64,000 nt of DNA from Fennellomyces sp. T-0311. Its lineage: Eukaryota; Mucoromycota; Mucoromycetes; Mucorales; Lichtheimiaceae. Below the pieces are notes generated by a model. It saw nothing but the letters and a program-made list of their open reading frames with translations, was not told the origin of the DNA and did not search any database. The stretch is taken from NCBI GenBank assembly GCA_025266875.1, contig JALLLT010000085.1:1-64000 (forward strand), given 5' to 3'. Within the stretch, counting starts at the first letter, position 1. Each line of letters starts with the position of its first letter. The position numbers were made by a program, and so were the translations under genes. Below, in pieces: positions 48,101 through 57,677 of the stretch.

Positions 48101-50344
48101 GCGCACCAACTCCCGTCCTTCCATTGGTCGTCTTTACTTTGTCCAGCCTAGAGACACAGAGCGTTTCGCCTTGCGTCTCTTGCTGATGAACTTACCTGGT
48201 GCGACCTGCTATGATGATCTCCGTGCCAATGTCGATCGCCCTGTAATCGGTCCTGCGCTTCGACCCTACCCGACTTTCCAAGCAGCGGCTAGAGCCAGAG
48301 GCTTATTGCAGAATGACGACGAATGGAACCTGTGTCTCGAAGAAGCCGGCTTATTCGAGACATCCGGCGTGGCCATGTGCAAGCTCTTTGCCCAAATTCT
48401 GGTATTATGCCATCCTTCTGACCCCTTCGCCCTCTGGGACGCTCACAAGGACAATTTGGCGCAAGACTTCTTGCACCGTCAGCGGCAGAGGCATGAACGG
48501 CTAGAGTCTGAGGAGCCCCTGGACCCAACCGAGTCGTATACCCGTGCTCTTTGGCGTATAAACGACTTGCTTCGGGAACACCAGCGTACTTTGGCCGAAT
48601 TCCCAGAGATGCCTCCCCTACCACCACAGTTACCTGCTGAGCCTGACCTCCCTCAGCATAACGCTCCCCCGCCCAACCCCTTCGATGAGCGACAGCTTCC
48701 AGAGTTGCTCAATCAGTTGAATCCTGGCCAGCGTGAGATCTTTGATGCTATTGTGGCGGCGATCAATAGCAGTGAAGATCCACAGCACATTACTGAACCG
48801 AAGGCTTTCTTTGTCGACGGCCCTGGTGGTACAGGCAAGAGATTTCTCTACAATGTCATTATCGCCTACGTCAATTCCATTCGCAGGTTTGCAATCCCCG
48901 TAGCAACCTCTGGAATAGCCGCATTGCTTCTCCGCGGAGGAACGACTAGCCACTCGCGATTCGGTATCCCATTGAACCTTAACGCGCAGTCCACTTGCAA
49001 TATCACTGTGCAGTCTCCTCGCGCTCACGACCTCCGGTACGCTGCCCTCATTATCTGGGATGAGGCACCCATGATGCACCGCCATGGTCTAGAGGCTGTC
49101 AACCGACTCTTGCAGGATATTATGCGCACTGTCGACCCACGTCTTGGCAACGTACTTTTTGGTGGCAAAGTCGTGCTGATGGGTGGCGATTTCCGCCAGA
49201 CTTTGCCCATAATCGTCCATGGTAGTATGGAGGAAACCGTGGGGGCTACCATCAAGAGTTCACGCGCAATCTGGACACAAGTGCGTGTTATGCGTCTGAC
49301 GACCAATATGCGTGTTCAGCGAGCAGCAGATGATGGTGATGCTGCTGAGGTAGAAGAGTTCACATCCTACCTCTTGCGCGTTGGCGATGGGCTGGAGCCT
49401 ACTAATGCCGGCAATGAGATTCAGCTTCCTGATGACTGGTGTCATGCTGTCTCTGGGCCAACTGCCGTTATTCGCAACCTGTGGCCGAATTTAAACGAGC
49501 TCGCGACGACCACACCAATGGCGCTGATTACCTCTGCAATCTTGACGCCAACCAACGCAGTAGTAGGCTCGCTCAATGACTGTGCGATCGATATGCTGGA
49601 CGGGGATGCACATATCTTTCGTTCGGTTGACGCGGTGATCGAGACTCCCGACCACATGGAGAACCTCTATCCTCCAGAGTATATCAACTCGATCGACCTG
49701 CCTCAGCTCCCGCCGCATAGGCTTGCCCTCAAAGTTGGCATGCCTATAATGATGATCCGGAATGTCCACCAAGCACAAGGATTATGTAATGGAACCCGAT
49801 TGATTTGCCGACGCTTTTCGAGGAATCTGATCGAAGCTGAAATTGCAAACGGCGATCATGCAGGTCAATATGTTTAAACCTATTTACTTTTTTGTTCTCT
49901 AATCACTTTTTGCTAGGCAACGTTACATATATCCACCGGATTACCATCAACACTGATGACAGCTCTGCCTTGCCCTTCACCATGAGCCGCCATCAGTTTC
50001 CTGTCCGCCCAGCTTTTGCAATGACCATCAACAAAAGCCAGGGCCAAAGTTTGGAGCGTGTCAGCGTGTACCTCCCAAGCCCTGTCTTTGCACACGGCCA
50101 GTTGTACGTCGCTCTGTCGCGTGCAACCTCCCGCGCTGGCATTGCCGTCCATTTTTTGGAGGATTCCAACCCCAACCGCATCCTCCCACCTGCAACCGAA
50201 CCAAACCCTCCGCCCACAGCAACACGCAACGTGGTGTATCGTGAGGTGTTTGCGGAAAACCCGCTGGCAGCCTTAGAGGCGCGGCGGCCTCAACAGCAGC
50301 AGCAACAAGAGCTGGAACAAGAGCAGCAGCAGCAACATCACTAA
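44583..50344 (+). pseudogene. Helitron Rep/helicase, split by a solo LTR
   Basis: Exons: zinc-knuckle exons 44583-44723, 44780-44923 and 44981-45124; main exon 45187-47491 plus 48030-49863; last exon 49917-50344. Each knuckle exon encodes CxxCGGTDHQRxSSxRCPxN. The Rep part has the HUH motif in GLPHTHFVVI (about 46775) and the paired Tyr in VKYLYKYIYKG (about 47170). The helicase part has Walker A GPGGTGKRF (48818), Walker B IIWDEAPM (49050), MGGDFRQTLP, and C-terminal [13 protein letters not shown]...LYVALSRAT. The Walker A Thr/Ser is Arg. Gln-rich C-terminus. The frame is interrupted at 47492-48025 by an LTR; without it and one GCGT the protein is continuous. The true start codon is upstream of 44583 and not located. 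Confidence 0.88.
47492..48025. mobile_element. solo LTR of a retrotransposon
   Basis: 534 bp starting TGTTA and ending TAACA, flanked by GCGT at 47488-47491 and 48026-48029. No internal coding part, so it is a solo LTR left by recombination. A 4-bp duplication is short for gypsy-like elements but within the known range. Confidence 0.85.
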
Positions 50345-50611
50345 GTCTGCAATCCGTTCCTTTCCTATGTTTTCTTCTTCTGCTCCATTATGATCATTAT
50401 ATACTTTCTTATGCTTCTGTACATGCCTCATCGATTCTTTTTCTTATGCCTTTCATGTTTTTACGCAATTTCCTTACTCGCTCCGTTTGCCTATCTATGC
50501 TGCACTTTACGTATATCACAATATAATGATTCTCTCTATGCTGCATTCAGGTGTCACGCCCTTCTTAAATAATGTTCCACACGAAAGCTTATTTCCTACT
50601 TCTTTCCAAAA

Positions 50612-50952
50612 ATGCCCATTCCTATTTGCGATTCCTGCCAGGGCCCCTTACATGAGTCTTTGGATGAATGTCCAATGGCCCATGAGCTCATTGACGAAGA
50701 CAGGGACATCTGTCGCTACTGCGGAGAGTTCGATCACGAAGAAGTAGATTGCCCTCTCAATCAGGATCCGTCGAACGATGAGGCTCCGGTCGAGAATGCT
50801 GTGTCGGCGGAGAGCGGTGACTCTGCAGTAAGAAAATACTACGTTGTTTCCCTGTGCACTTCGTTAACTTTTGCCATGAACTGAAGGAGGAAGACCTGCA
50901 CCCGTTCTATCAGTCTGCGTTCGATGACGCTGAAGAAGAGAATCATCAATAA
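50612..50952 (+). CDS. small Helitron-borne double zinc-knuckle protein
   Basis: 93 aa from exons 50612-50827 and 50887-50952 (59-nt intron). Two CCHC-like knuckles: CDSCQGPLHESLDEC at residues 6-20 and CRYCGEFDHEEVDC at about 34-47; the rest is acidic (FDDAEEENHQ at the end). It ends 35 bp before the Helitron 3' terminus and has its own upstream gap (50345-50611). The 3' half of the gene and its intron are kept in Helitron B, though with a stop there. Function unknown; nucleic-acid binding is likely from the knuckles. Confidence 0.6.
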
Positions 50953-50954
50953 AA

Positions 50955-50987
50955 CAGTTTTTACTGCTTATAAAAGCTCGTGTCTAG
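50955..50987 (+). terminator. Helitron A 3' terminus (hairpin and CTAG)
   Basis: Hairpin CAGT-TTTT-ACTG, then 17 nt, then CTAG. Similarity with Helitron B ends at this CTAG(G). Confidence 0.8.
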
Positions 50988-50997
50988 GTATTTAAGA

Positions 50998-51048
50998 TGG
51001 CCGAGTCGTCACCTGTCGAGCAAAGCGAGACAGGTGACGACTCGGCCA
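50998..51048. repeat. perfect 20-bp-stem hairpin
   Basis: Arms 50998-51017 and 51029-51048 are perfectly complementary with an 11-nt loop. It begins 10 bp after the Helitron end. Its inner part (ACCTGTCGAG / GAGACAGGTGAC) recurs in the satellite units that follow. Confidence 0.9.
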
Positions 51049-51976
51049 TAAAGTTTAAATGACGAGCCGGCTCACCGTTGAATGACCCGCAGCGCAGCGA
51101 AGAGGATCATTCAGTCGAGCGTAGCGAGACAGGTGACGTGCTCATAAGCATAATAATGTACACAATAGCATTCCAATAGGGTTTAGGGTGTAGTTGGTAT
51201 TTAGGGTGTAGTTAATAACAATGCAGCTTTGCCACCGTGCAATATACAGTTGCTTTCCAAACCAAATGATCAAAACATTGCCATCCATCTACCCTAACCA
51301 GGTGAACTAATGTGTCATTACTATGGATAACAAGCATGATGAGCTGGCTCACCGTTGAATGACCCGCAGCGTAGCGAAGGGGATCATTCAGTCGAGCGTA
51401 GCGAGACAGGTGACGTGCTCATAAGCACGATAATGTACATAATAGCATTCCAATAGGGTTTAGGGTGTAGTTAGCGACAATGTAGCTTTGCCACTATATA
51501 ATAACAGTTACCTTTTAAACGAGTTATCAAACAGTGTCATCTATCTAGCCCAACCAGGTGAACTAATTGGTCTTTACTACGAATAATAAGCATAATGAGC
51601 CGGCTCACCGTTGGATGACCCGAAGCGTAGCGAAGGGGATCATTCAGTCGAGCGTAGCGAGACAGGTGACGTGCTCCTAAGCCTGATAATATATACAGTA
51701 GCATTCCAATAGGGTTTAGGGTGTAGTTAGTCATTTAGGGTATAGTTAGCCATTTAGGGTGTAGTTAGTGACAATGCCGCGTTGCAAGCATGCATTATAC
51801 AGTGGCCTTTCAAACTGAATATCAAACATTGGCTTCCAAACAAATTATCAAATATTGCCTCTCAAAACACACCGGAGCGGAGCGAAATAAAGTGCAGCCC
51901 AAAGGGTGCAGTGACACGCAGCGCAGCAGAGGGGCTCACAAACCCTGCGGCGAAGCGAAGGCTGCACTTTATCTAT
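51049..51976. repeat. GC-rich hairpin satellite, block 1
   Basis: Units starting GAGCCGGCTCACCGTTG at about 51061, 51338 and 51594 (spacing 277 and 256). Each holds inverted motifs (GAATGACCC...GGGATCATTC) and AGCGTAGCGA/AGCGAAG words, then an AT-rich part with TTTAGGGTGTAGTTAG. The block ends in a hairpin with arms 51887-51899 and 51960-51972. Confidence 0.85.
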
Positions 51977-52836
51977 ATATAAAAGAATCGAGTGTGGCTA
52001 ACTTTTGTGGCTAACTTTTAAAAAAGGAAATCACAGCCTCACCCCGAAAAACCCTTACTGTACCTCGCCACCACCTTTTTCTTTTCTAACCACTGACAAC
52101 CACTACTGAAATACTGAGAAGCGTGCTATCTTGCCATTTTTTTTTACATCTAACAGCTCTTTAACCACCGGACTACCAATTAAAAGAATCGAGTGCTCGC
52201 TAACTTACTCCGCTAACTTTCGTGGCTAACTTTTAAAAAAGGAAATCACAGCCTCACGCCGAAAAAGCCTTACTGTACCTTGCCAACTTTTTTCCCACCA
52301 CTTTTTTTCTTTTCTAACTGCTGACGACCGCTATTGTAATACTGAGGACCTTCCTATGTTGCCTTTTCTTTTTTTACGTCTGGCAACTCTTTGACCAACC
52401 TGACTTTTTTTAATTGGGTCTCATTACCACCATTTGGTTTCGCCTCTTCTAATCTGTTCACCATCTGTTCATCATAAGATTCCTATACTTTTTTTTTTTT
52501 TGCAAAAAGCAACTTTTGACACTGTGAACTAGTGCTACATTTGAGCTAACTGACACTGCTGTTTTCCAACTCGATTACTTTTTGCAAAGGTCTTTTAGGT
52601 CGTGTACTCAAACAGGACCCGTCGGACGATCAGCTTCGGTCGCGAATGCTGTGTCAGCAGAGAGCAGTATTTCTGCAGTAAGAAAATACTACGCTGCTTC
52701 CCTGTGCACTTTGTTGACTTTTGCTGTGAATCGAAGGAGGATGACCTGCACCCGTTCTAGCAGTCTGCGTTTGATGACGTTGAGGAAGAGAACGATCGAT
52801 AAAGCAGTTTTTACTGCTTATAAAAACTGTGTCTAG
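51977..52836 (+). mobile_element. Helitron B, non-autonomous derivative
   Basis: Contains the 5' region of Helitron A (compare 52182-52600 with 44035-44480) joined directly to its last 230 bp (52605-52836 with 50765-50987), losing the Rep/helicase. The first 205 bp are duplicated in tandem (51977 and 52182). It ends in a perfect 7-bp-stem hairpin (AAGCAGT...ACTGCTT, 52802-52819) and CTAG at 52833-52836. Confidence 0.85.
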
Positions 52837-53880
52837 GTACTGTCTCGCAACAGTTCAGCTTTGCCAGTGCGCAATATACAGTTGCCTTTCCAATCAAATG
52901 ATCATACATTGTCATCTACCTAAGACAACCAGGTAAACTAATGTGTCTTTACTATGAATAACAAGCATGATGAGCCGGCTCACCGTTGAATGACCCGCAG
53001 CGCAGCGAAGGGGATCATTCAGTCGAGCATAGCGAGACAGGTGACGTGCTTCTTAACAAAATAATAAGCATAATAATATACACAACAGCATTCCAATAGG
53101 GTTTAGGGTGTAGTTAATGACAATGCAGCTTTGCCAGTGCGCAATATACATTTGCTTTTCAAACCAAGTGATCAAACATTGTCATCTATCTAACCCAACC
53201 AGGTGAATTAATGTATCTTTACTACGTAGAACAAGCATGATGAGCCGGCTCACCGTTGAATGACCCGAAGCGTAGCGAAGGGGATCATTCAGTCGAGCAT
53301 AGCGAGACAGGTGACGTGCTCCTTAACAAAATAATAAGCATAATAATATACACAACAGCATTCCAATAGGGTTTAGGGTGTAGTTAATGACAATGTAGCC
53401 TTGCCAGTGCGCAATACACATTTGCTTTCCAAGCCAAGTTATCAAACATAGTCATCTATCTAACCCAACCAGGTGAATTAATGTATCTTTACTACGTAGA
53501 ACAAGCATGATGAGCCGGCTCACCGTTGAATGACCCGAAGCGTAGCGAAGGGGATCATTCAGGCGAGCGTAGCGAGACAGGTGACGTGCTCCTAACCACA
53601 GTAACATACACAATAGCATTCCAATTGGGTTTAGGGTATAGTTAGCCATTTAGGGTGTAGTTAGTGACAATGCAGCTTTACCACCGTGCAATATACAGCG
53701 GCCTTTCAAACTGAATTATCAAACATTGCCTTCCAAACAAATTATCAAACATTGCCTCTCAAAACACACCGGAGCGGAGCGAAATAAAGTGCAGCCCAAA
53801 GGGTGCAGTGACACGCAGCGCAGCGGAGGGGCTCACAAACCCTGCGGCGAAGCGAAGGCTGCACTTTATTTATTGATATA
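52837..53880. repeat. GC-rich hairpin satellite, block 2
   Basis: Units at about 52969, 53239 and 53509 (spacing 270 and 270), followed by the same terminal hairpin segment as in block 1 (53757-53870). Confidence 0.85.
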
Positions 53881-53904
53881 GAAACTATACTATACTAAAT
53901 TCTA

Positions 53905-54036
53905 TTCTGATAATAAAATACTATTCAATTTTAACCTATAATCAGTACCATCTATTCTTGCTGTTACGTTGACAAAATGATAATCTATCCTATACCAATC
54001 CATCTGCTTCGGGATGCTCTTTCCGATATTGATAAT
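53905..54036 (+). repeat. tail segment of repeat family A
   Basis: Resembles 33993-34127, including CCATCTATTCT and TTCGGG...CCGATAT.GATAAT. Confidence 0.5.
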
Positions 54037-54148
54037 AGGGGGTTTCACAGTAGATTCCAATTTGAAATTGGAATTCCACTGGATTTTGTCGGCTTTTGAA
54101 GTTAGCCAATCATAGCTAATTCCAGTCAAGGCTACTGTGAATCCCTAA
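54036..54148. mobile_element. small MITE-like element
   Basis: About 109 bp between TA dinucleotides (54036-54037, 54147-54148). The ends are inverted: GGGTTTCACAGTAG near the left, inverted GGGATTCACAGTAG at the right. A palindrome (CCAATTTGAAATTGG) lies in the middle. TA flanks suggest Tc1/mariner-type mobilisation. Confidence 0.55.
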
Positions 54149-54224
54149 ATAAAGACATTTGTTTTTATATAGTTGTATTGAGACGGATATCAACTGCTTT
54201 ATCTTCTTTTCTACATATTACACT

Positions 54225-55088
54225 ATGCCTAGAGAATCCACACGCAAAAATCTTCTTGATAAAGCACTCCACACTGCAGTTACTGCTAGTCTGATGGATT
54301 TGGTGTATGCTGACGACAGCTCAGATGATGATATCTTTGATGATGACATGACACTCAAAGATGATATTGACGACGACGAAATGTACAACGGTGTGATGCA
54401 TGCTGTCAACGAAGCTGACTCTTATAACGATGCATCTGATTACTCTGACCTCATAGATACGTCACTTGCTATTCATGGAGCAATTTCTCAGCATCGATAC
54501 CTTGGACGAGAAAAGAATAAACTGATGTACAACTACTACCTTTCAGAGGCCAATTACGACAAAATGAAAGATGACGAGTTTCAGCAGGAAGCACGAATGT
54601 CGAGGGAGTCATTCATTATGATTGACGACAAGATTAAAGGCGACGAAGGCTTCCAGAATGATTCGAATGTCGATCAGGCTCCAATCGAAGTCCAACTTTT
54701 GGTTGCTTTATTTCAGTTTGATATGAATGGAAATTCAGCATCTACTGGTCAAGTAGCCAAAAAGTTCAAGATCAGTAAGGGGGCAACTGAGCTATACATT
54801 GACCGGGTGATTATCGTGTTGAACCGCCTTCGAAACCAAACCATCCAATGGCCAGGAGCAGCCGAGCGCCGTGAAATCGGCAGGGATATTGGTGAAGATT
54901 TCTTCTTTCCTCAGTGCGTTGGATTTGTGGATGGCGCAACAATCGACCTTGCGTATAAACCAAGCAACGATGGTGAGGACTATTTCACCAGGAAAATGCG
55001 TTACTCTTTGGCAGTGATGGTCGTTTGCAACGACGAATGCAAGATACGCTTTGCGAACTGTGGTTTTGCTGGTAGTGCACATGGCTAA
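54225..55088 (+). pseudogene. Harbinger-3 transposase, 3' truncated
   Basis: 287 codons from ATG 54225. Acidic N-terminus (DDSSDDDIFDDDM), then the nuclease N-terminal half: helix-turn-helix-like segment (QVAKKFKISKGATELYIDRV), QCVGFVDGATIDLAYKP with the first catalytic Asp, and a last conserved part ending FAGSAHG instead of the usual GSAHD. The second Asp and Glu are absent; downstream DNA is unrelated. It differs clearly from the Harbinger genes at 1 and 27465. Confidence 0.75.
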
Positions 55089-55182
55089 TGTAAAGAATTT
55101 GGCCAGTTAGAGGAAAAGCAGTCACATATGTTCATAGGTTATACTGGCGCGTGCCTAGGTGTGGTGCCTTAAACTTTGTAGG

Positions 55183-55256
55183 TCTATATAGTGTAATGGT
55201 TTATATGCCGACTCGGATCTAGTAGGTCCAGTGTTCAAGCCCGGGTCTCGTATATT
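55183..55256 (+). tRNA. tRNA-like sequence (pseudo-tRNA or SINE head)
   Basis: Box A TAGTGTAATGG and box B GTTCAAGCC at the spacing of a tRNA gene (44 nt). Acceptor and T stems do not pair well, so a functional tRNA is doubtful. Confidence 0.3.
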
Positions 55257-55385
55257 TCGTATCCAAATTACTAAAAGGTGTGTAACTCTTTATAGAACAA
55301 TGGTAATATAATAAAAATTATATTGTCATGTACGAAATTTTTTTCTCTATATGATAAAAGCGTTTATAGATAGCTAGTTAAAGAA

Positions 55386-56865
55386 TTAAATTTCTATATC
55401 ACTATAATTTGAATAAGAGCTATTGTCATCAGCTGTAGTATCTTCATCACTAGAAATAACAATTGGCTGGCGATTTCGAGTAGGTCTTGGTGAAGGAATT
55501 CCATCTGATGAGATATCAGTTAATCCCTCTTCTGCCTCTTCATCTTCCAAGTCTTGCAAATCCCAGTCTTCATCTTCTGAATCTAAATCTGATTCATCAT
55601 GGTCCAAGTTTTGAGCAAGCTCATTTTCCTCTGCACTATCAATCTGATAAATAGTACGAAGGCAATGCAAAAAGCGGCTCCATAATTCTTCATTATGCTT
55701 GCGTTTCCAAATAAAGAAGTTTAAACTTGCTTTGATTTGGCTTTTGGTAAATGACTTGGGAAACATACGAATTTTGATGCCATTCCATGTGCCTAAACAG
55801 ATAAATAAGCTTTGATACTATATAAAACTAAAGACTTTACCTTCAATTGTATTGGTATGAACGCCATCTTCTGTTACAAATTCTCTTGAATGATTAACAG
55901 TAAAATGCTGAAAACCATAATTTTGTCCATGTCTTGTAACCAGTTGTGGAATTCGTTCATATGCTTTCCAACAATCAGTATAAATAATGGATCCTGGAGC
56001 AACATGTTTCTTGATTAACTTGAGCAACGTTTTGGCATTTCGTTTTTTGACAGGGACCAGAAAAAGACGACGTTCAGGTGTTTTTTCCACACCTCCAAGA
56101 ACCCATTGACCTTAAAAATTAGTTAGTTTAAGTTAAAAGCATATAACCAAGCTTACCTTCAACCATATGACCAACATTATACTTGCGTTTCCCAAACTTA
56201 GACTCATCAATTTCAACAATAATGCCTGGACCTCCAATTTTGATAACTTGGCCTAGTAAGCTACTATTAGACAGTAATACTTAAAGAATCTTGTACTTAC
56301 CATTAGCATCTTGCAAGCAATGTTCCAAATCAGCCTCAATTAGCAGTTTAAACTTGGCACCCAAAAGTGTGGTAGATGGATGAGAAATCTTGAGCATCCG
56401 TTCAATACTACCCAAAGGGACATCATTCAAAAGATAATAGAACCCTTTTAGTATTTTGTGAACTAGAAGGTTTTCATGCTTGAAAATAGTCTTGTAAAAG
56501 ATTGTTCGATGTGTACCACAGCTTGTGCATTGCCAGTTCTTGCGTTCTTGAGATAACTTCAGAGCCATTTGTCTTGGATAGCGGCAGTTTCCATTGGAGC
56601 AAATTGGGCCATCACGTAGTATAACTCCAGCAATCACCAAAAAAAGAATAGCAAACCATTCACACAAAAAAATCATAGCATCGTCTTCTGAAATATCTTG
56701 TTGGCTGGATAGAGCAACACAGACGAAAACCAGTGCTTGAACAGCCTCTTGAGTAGGCGCAGGTGGGTATTTCAAAAAGGGCAAGCAGACTTGAAACCAT
56801 GGAATCATTGCTGAAAAAGTACTCACTTGAAAATCCATAATAAAAGTGAAAAGAAGAAGGGACAA
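55386..56865 (-). CDS. Merlin/ISXO2-like DDE transposase, intact
   Basis: Exons 56301-56865, 56157-56252, 55841-56110 and 55386-55792 (minus strand) give 445 aa without a stop; the protein may start at the second ATG, 56838. The N-terminal part has a hydrophobic stretch and a zinc-binding region (CSNGNCRYP...WQCTSCGTHRT). Core: first Asp in VEIDESKFGKRKY, second Asp in IIYTDCWKAYE, Glu in TNTIEGTWNGIK. Acidic C-terminus, Ser/Asp/Glu-rich. Introns of 46-48 nt. The triad is complete, so this copy could be active. TIRs and the 8-bp duplication typical of Merlin were not found. Confidence 0.88.
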
Positions 56866-56983
56866 AACAAAACAAAATTTTTTTTACAATTAAACACCGC
56901 GTGACTTTGCTTTTATGACGTCAAGCTTGGCAATGTATTAAAAAAAAAGCAAGTTTTAAAAAAAGCATTAAAACATTTATATG

Positions 56984-57058
56984 GAGCAAAAGAGATTTGA
57001 ACACATGACCTTTAGATTTAAAACCCACTGTTATAACAATTAAGCTAAAACAACTTCT
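56984..57058 (-). tRNA. tRNA-like sequence, minus strand
   Basis: Box A TAGCTTAATTG and box B GTTCAAATC at tRNA spacing (45 nt), both matching the consensus. Stems are poorly paired, so a pseudo-tRNA or SINE head is more likely. Confidence 0.3.
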
Positions 57059-57150
57059 AAAAAATAAAGCTCTAGGACCGTTATATATGGAAACCACCTA
57101 TAGTTGAAGCCATCAGCTAAGCCACTGGCCAAATTGTTAACCTGATCCTA

Positions 57151-57677
57151 TGTTACGCTACTTTTGGTTCTAAAAACTAAAATCTGTTAAGGTCACTTGG
57201 AATGGTAAAACCTTATTGGTTCATATGAAACCTAAAATTACCCAGAAACGAATAATTATCTAGAAACGAATTTTTTGTTCAGAATACGAGACCTTGTTCA
57301 GAAAAAGATCTTATCAGAACAGCTATCTGTTCCTCCTTAGTGTAATTATCCAGAATACCCTTAGATTCTAGAAATATATAGCTGGAATATATAAGGTATA
57401 AATAGAGCATTCGTATTTTCAATAAACTACAGTCCTTTTCCTGCTAAACTTACTTTTTAGCTTTTTCTCTTTTGAGACATATTTAGTTTTTTTTTCTAGA
57501 TATTACTACAGTTGGCATCCGAAATATAAGTCCAAGCTCAAGAACTCCTGCGGTCAATTTAACTAACCTTTTAGGTTACTAACCTGTGTTTAGGTATTAT
57601 ACGAAAAACTCATTAAGACAAGCTATTCTTGTCAAATTTTCAGTTGTGTCTAAATCGATAGAGATACAGCATAACAG
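57151..57677 (+). mobile_element. LTR with primer-binding site, truncated retrotransposon
   Basis: Candidate LTR from TGTTACGC (57151) to ...ACTACA (about 57510), with a TATAAATAG promoter at about 57401. Directly after it comes TTGGCATCCGA, resembling the primer-binding site of copia-like elements, then 150 bp of leader that ends abruptly against CACTA-3 at 57677. No coding part remains. Confidence 0.45.

Larger units (their letters stand above)
44035..50987 (+). mobile_element. Helitron A, autonomous type, disrupted
   Basis: Rolling-circle transposon encoding a Rep/helicase. The 3' end is CTAG at 50984-50987, preceded by a short hairpin (CAGT...ACTG, 50955-50966). The 5' end is placed at about 44035 because the similarity with Helitron B starts there; the exact first base is unsure. 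Contains triplicated zinc-knuckle exons, the Rep/helicase gene, a solo LTR inside it, and a small 3' gene. Confidence 0.85.

Noticed and set aside
45470..49800. Long minus-strand frames opposite the Helitron gene
   Set aside because: They are shadows of the Rep/helicase codons with no domain pattern.
51061..53870. CRISPR array
   Set aside because: Units are about 256-277 bp, with no short direct repeats separated by unique spacers and no cas genes; the sequence is eukaryotic.
55183..55256. Functional tRNA gene
   Set aside because: Box A and B fit, but the acceptor and T stems do not pair; kept only as tRNA-like.
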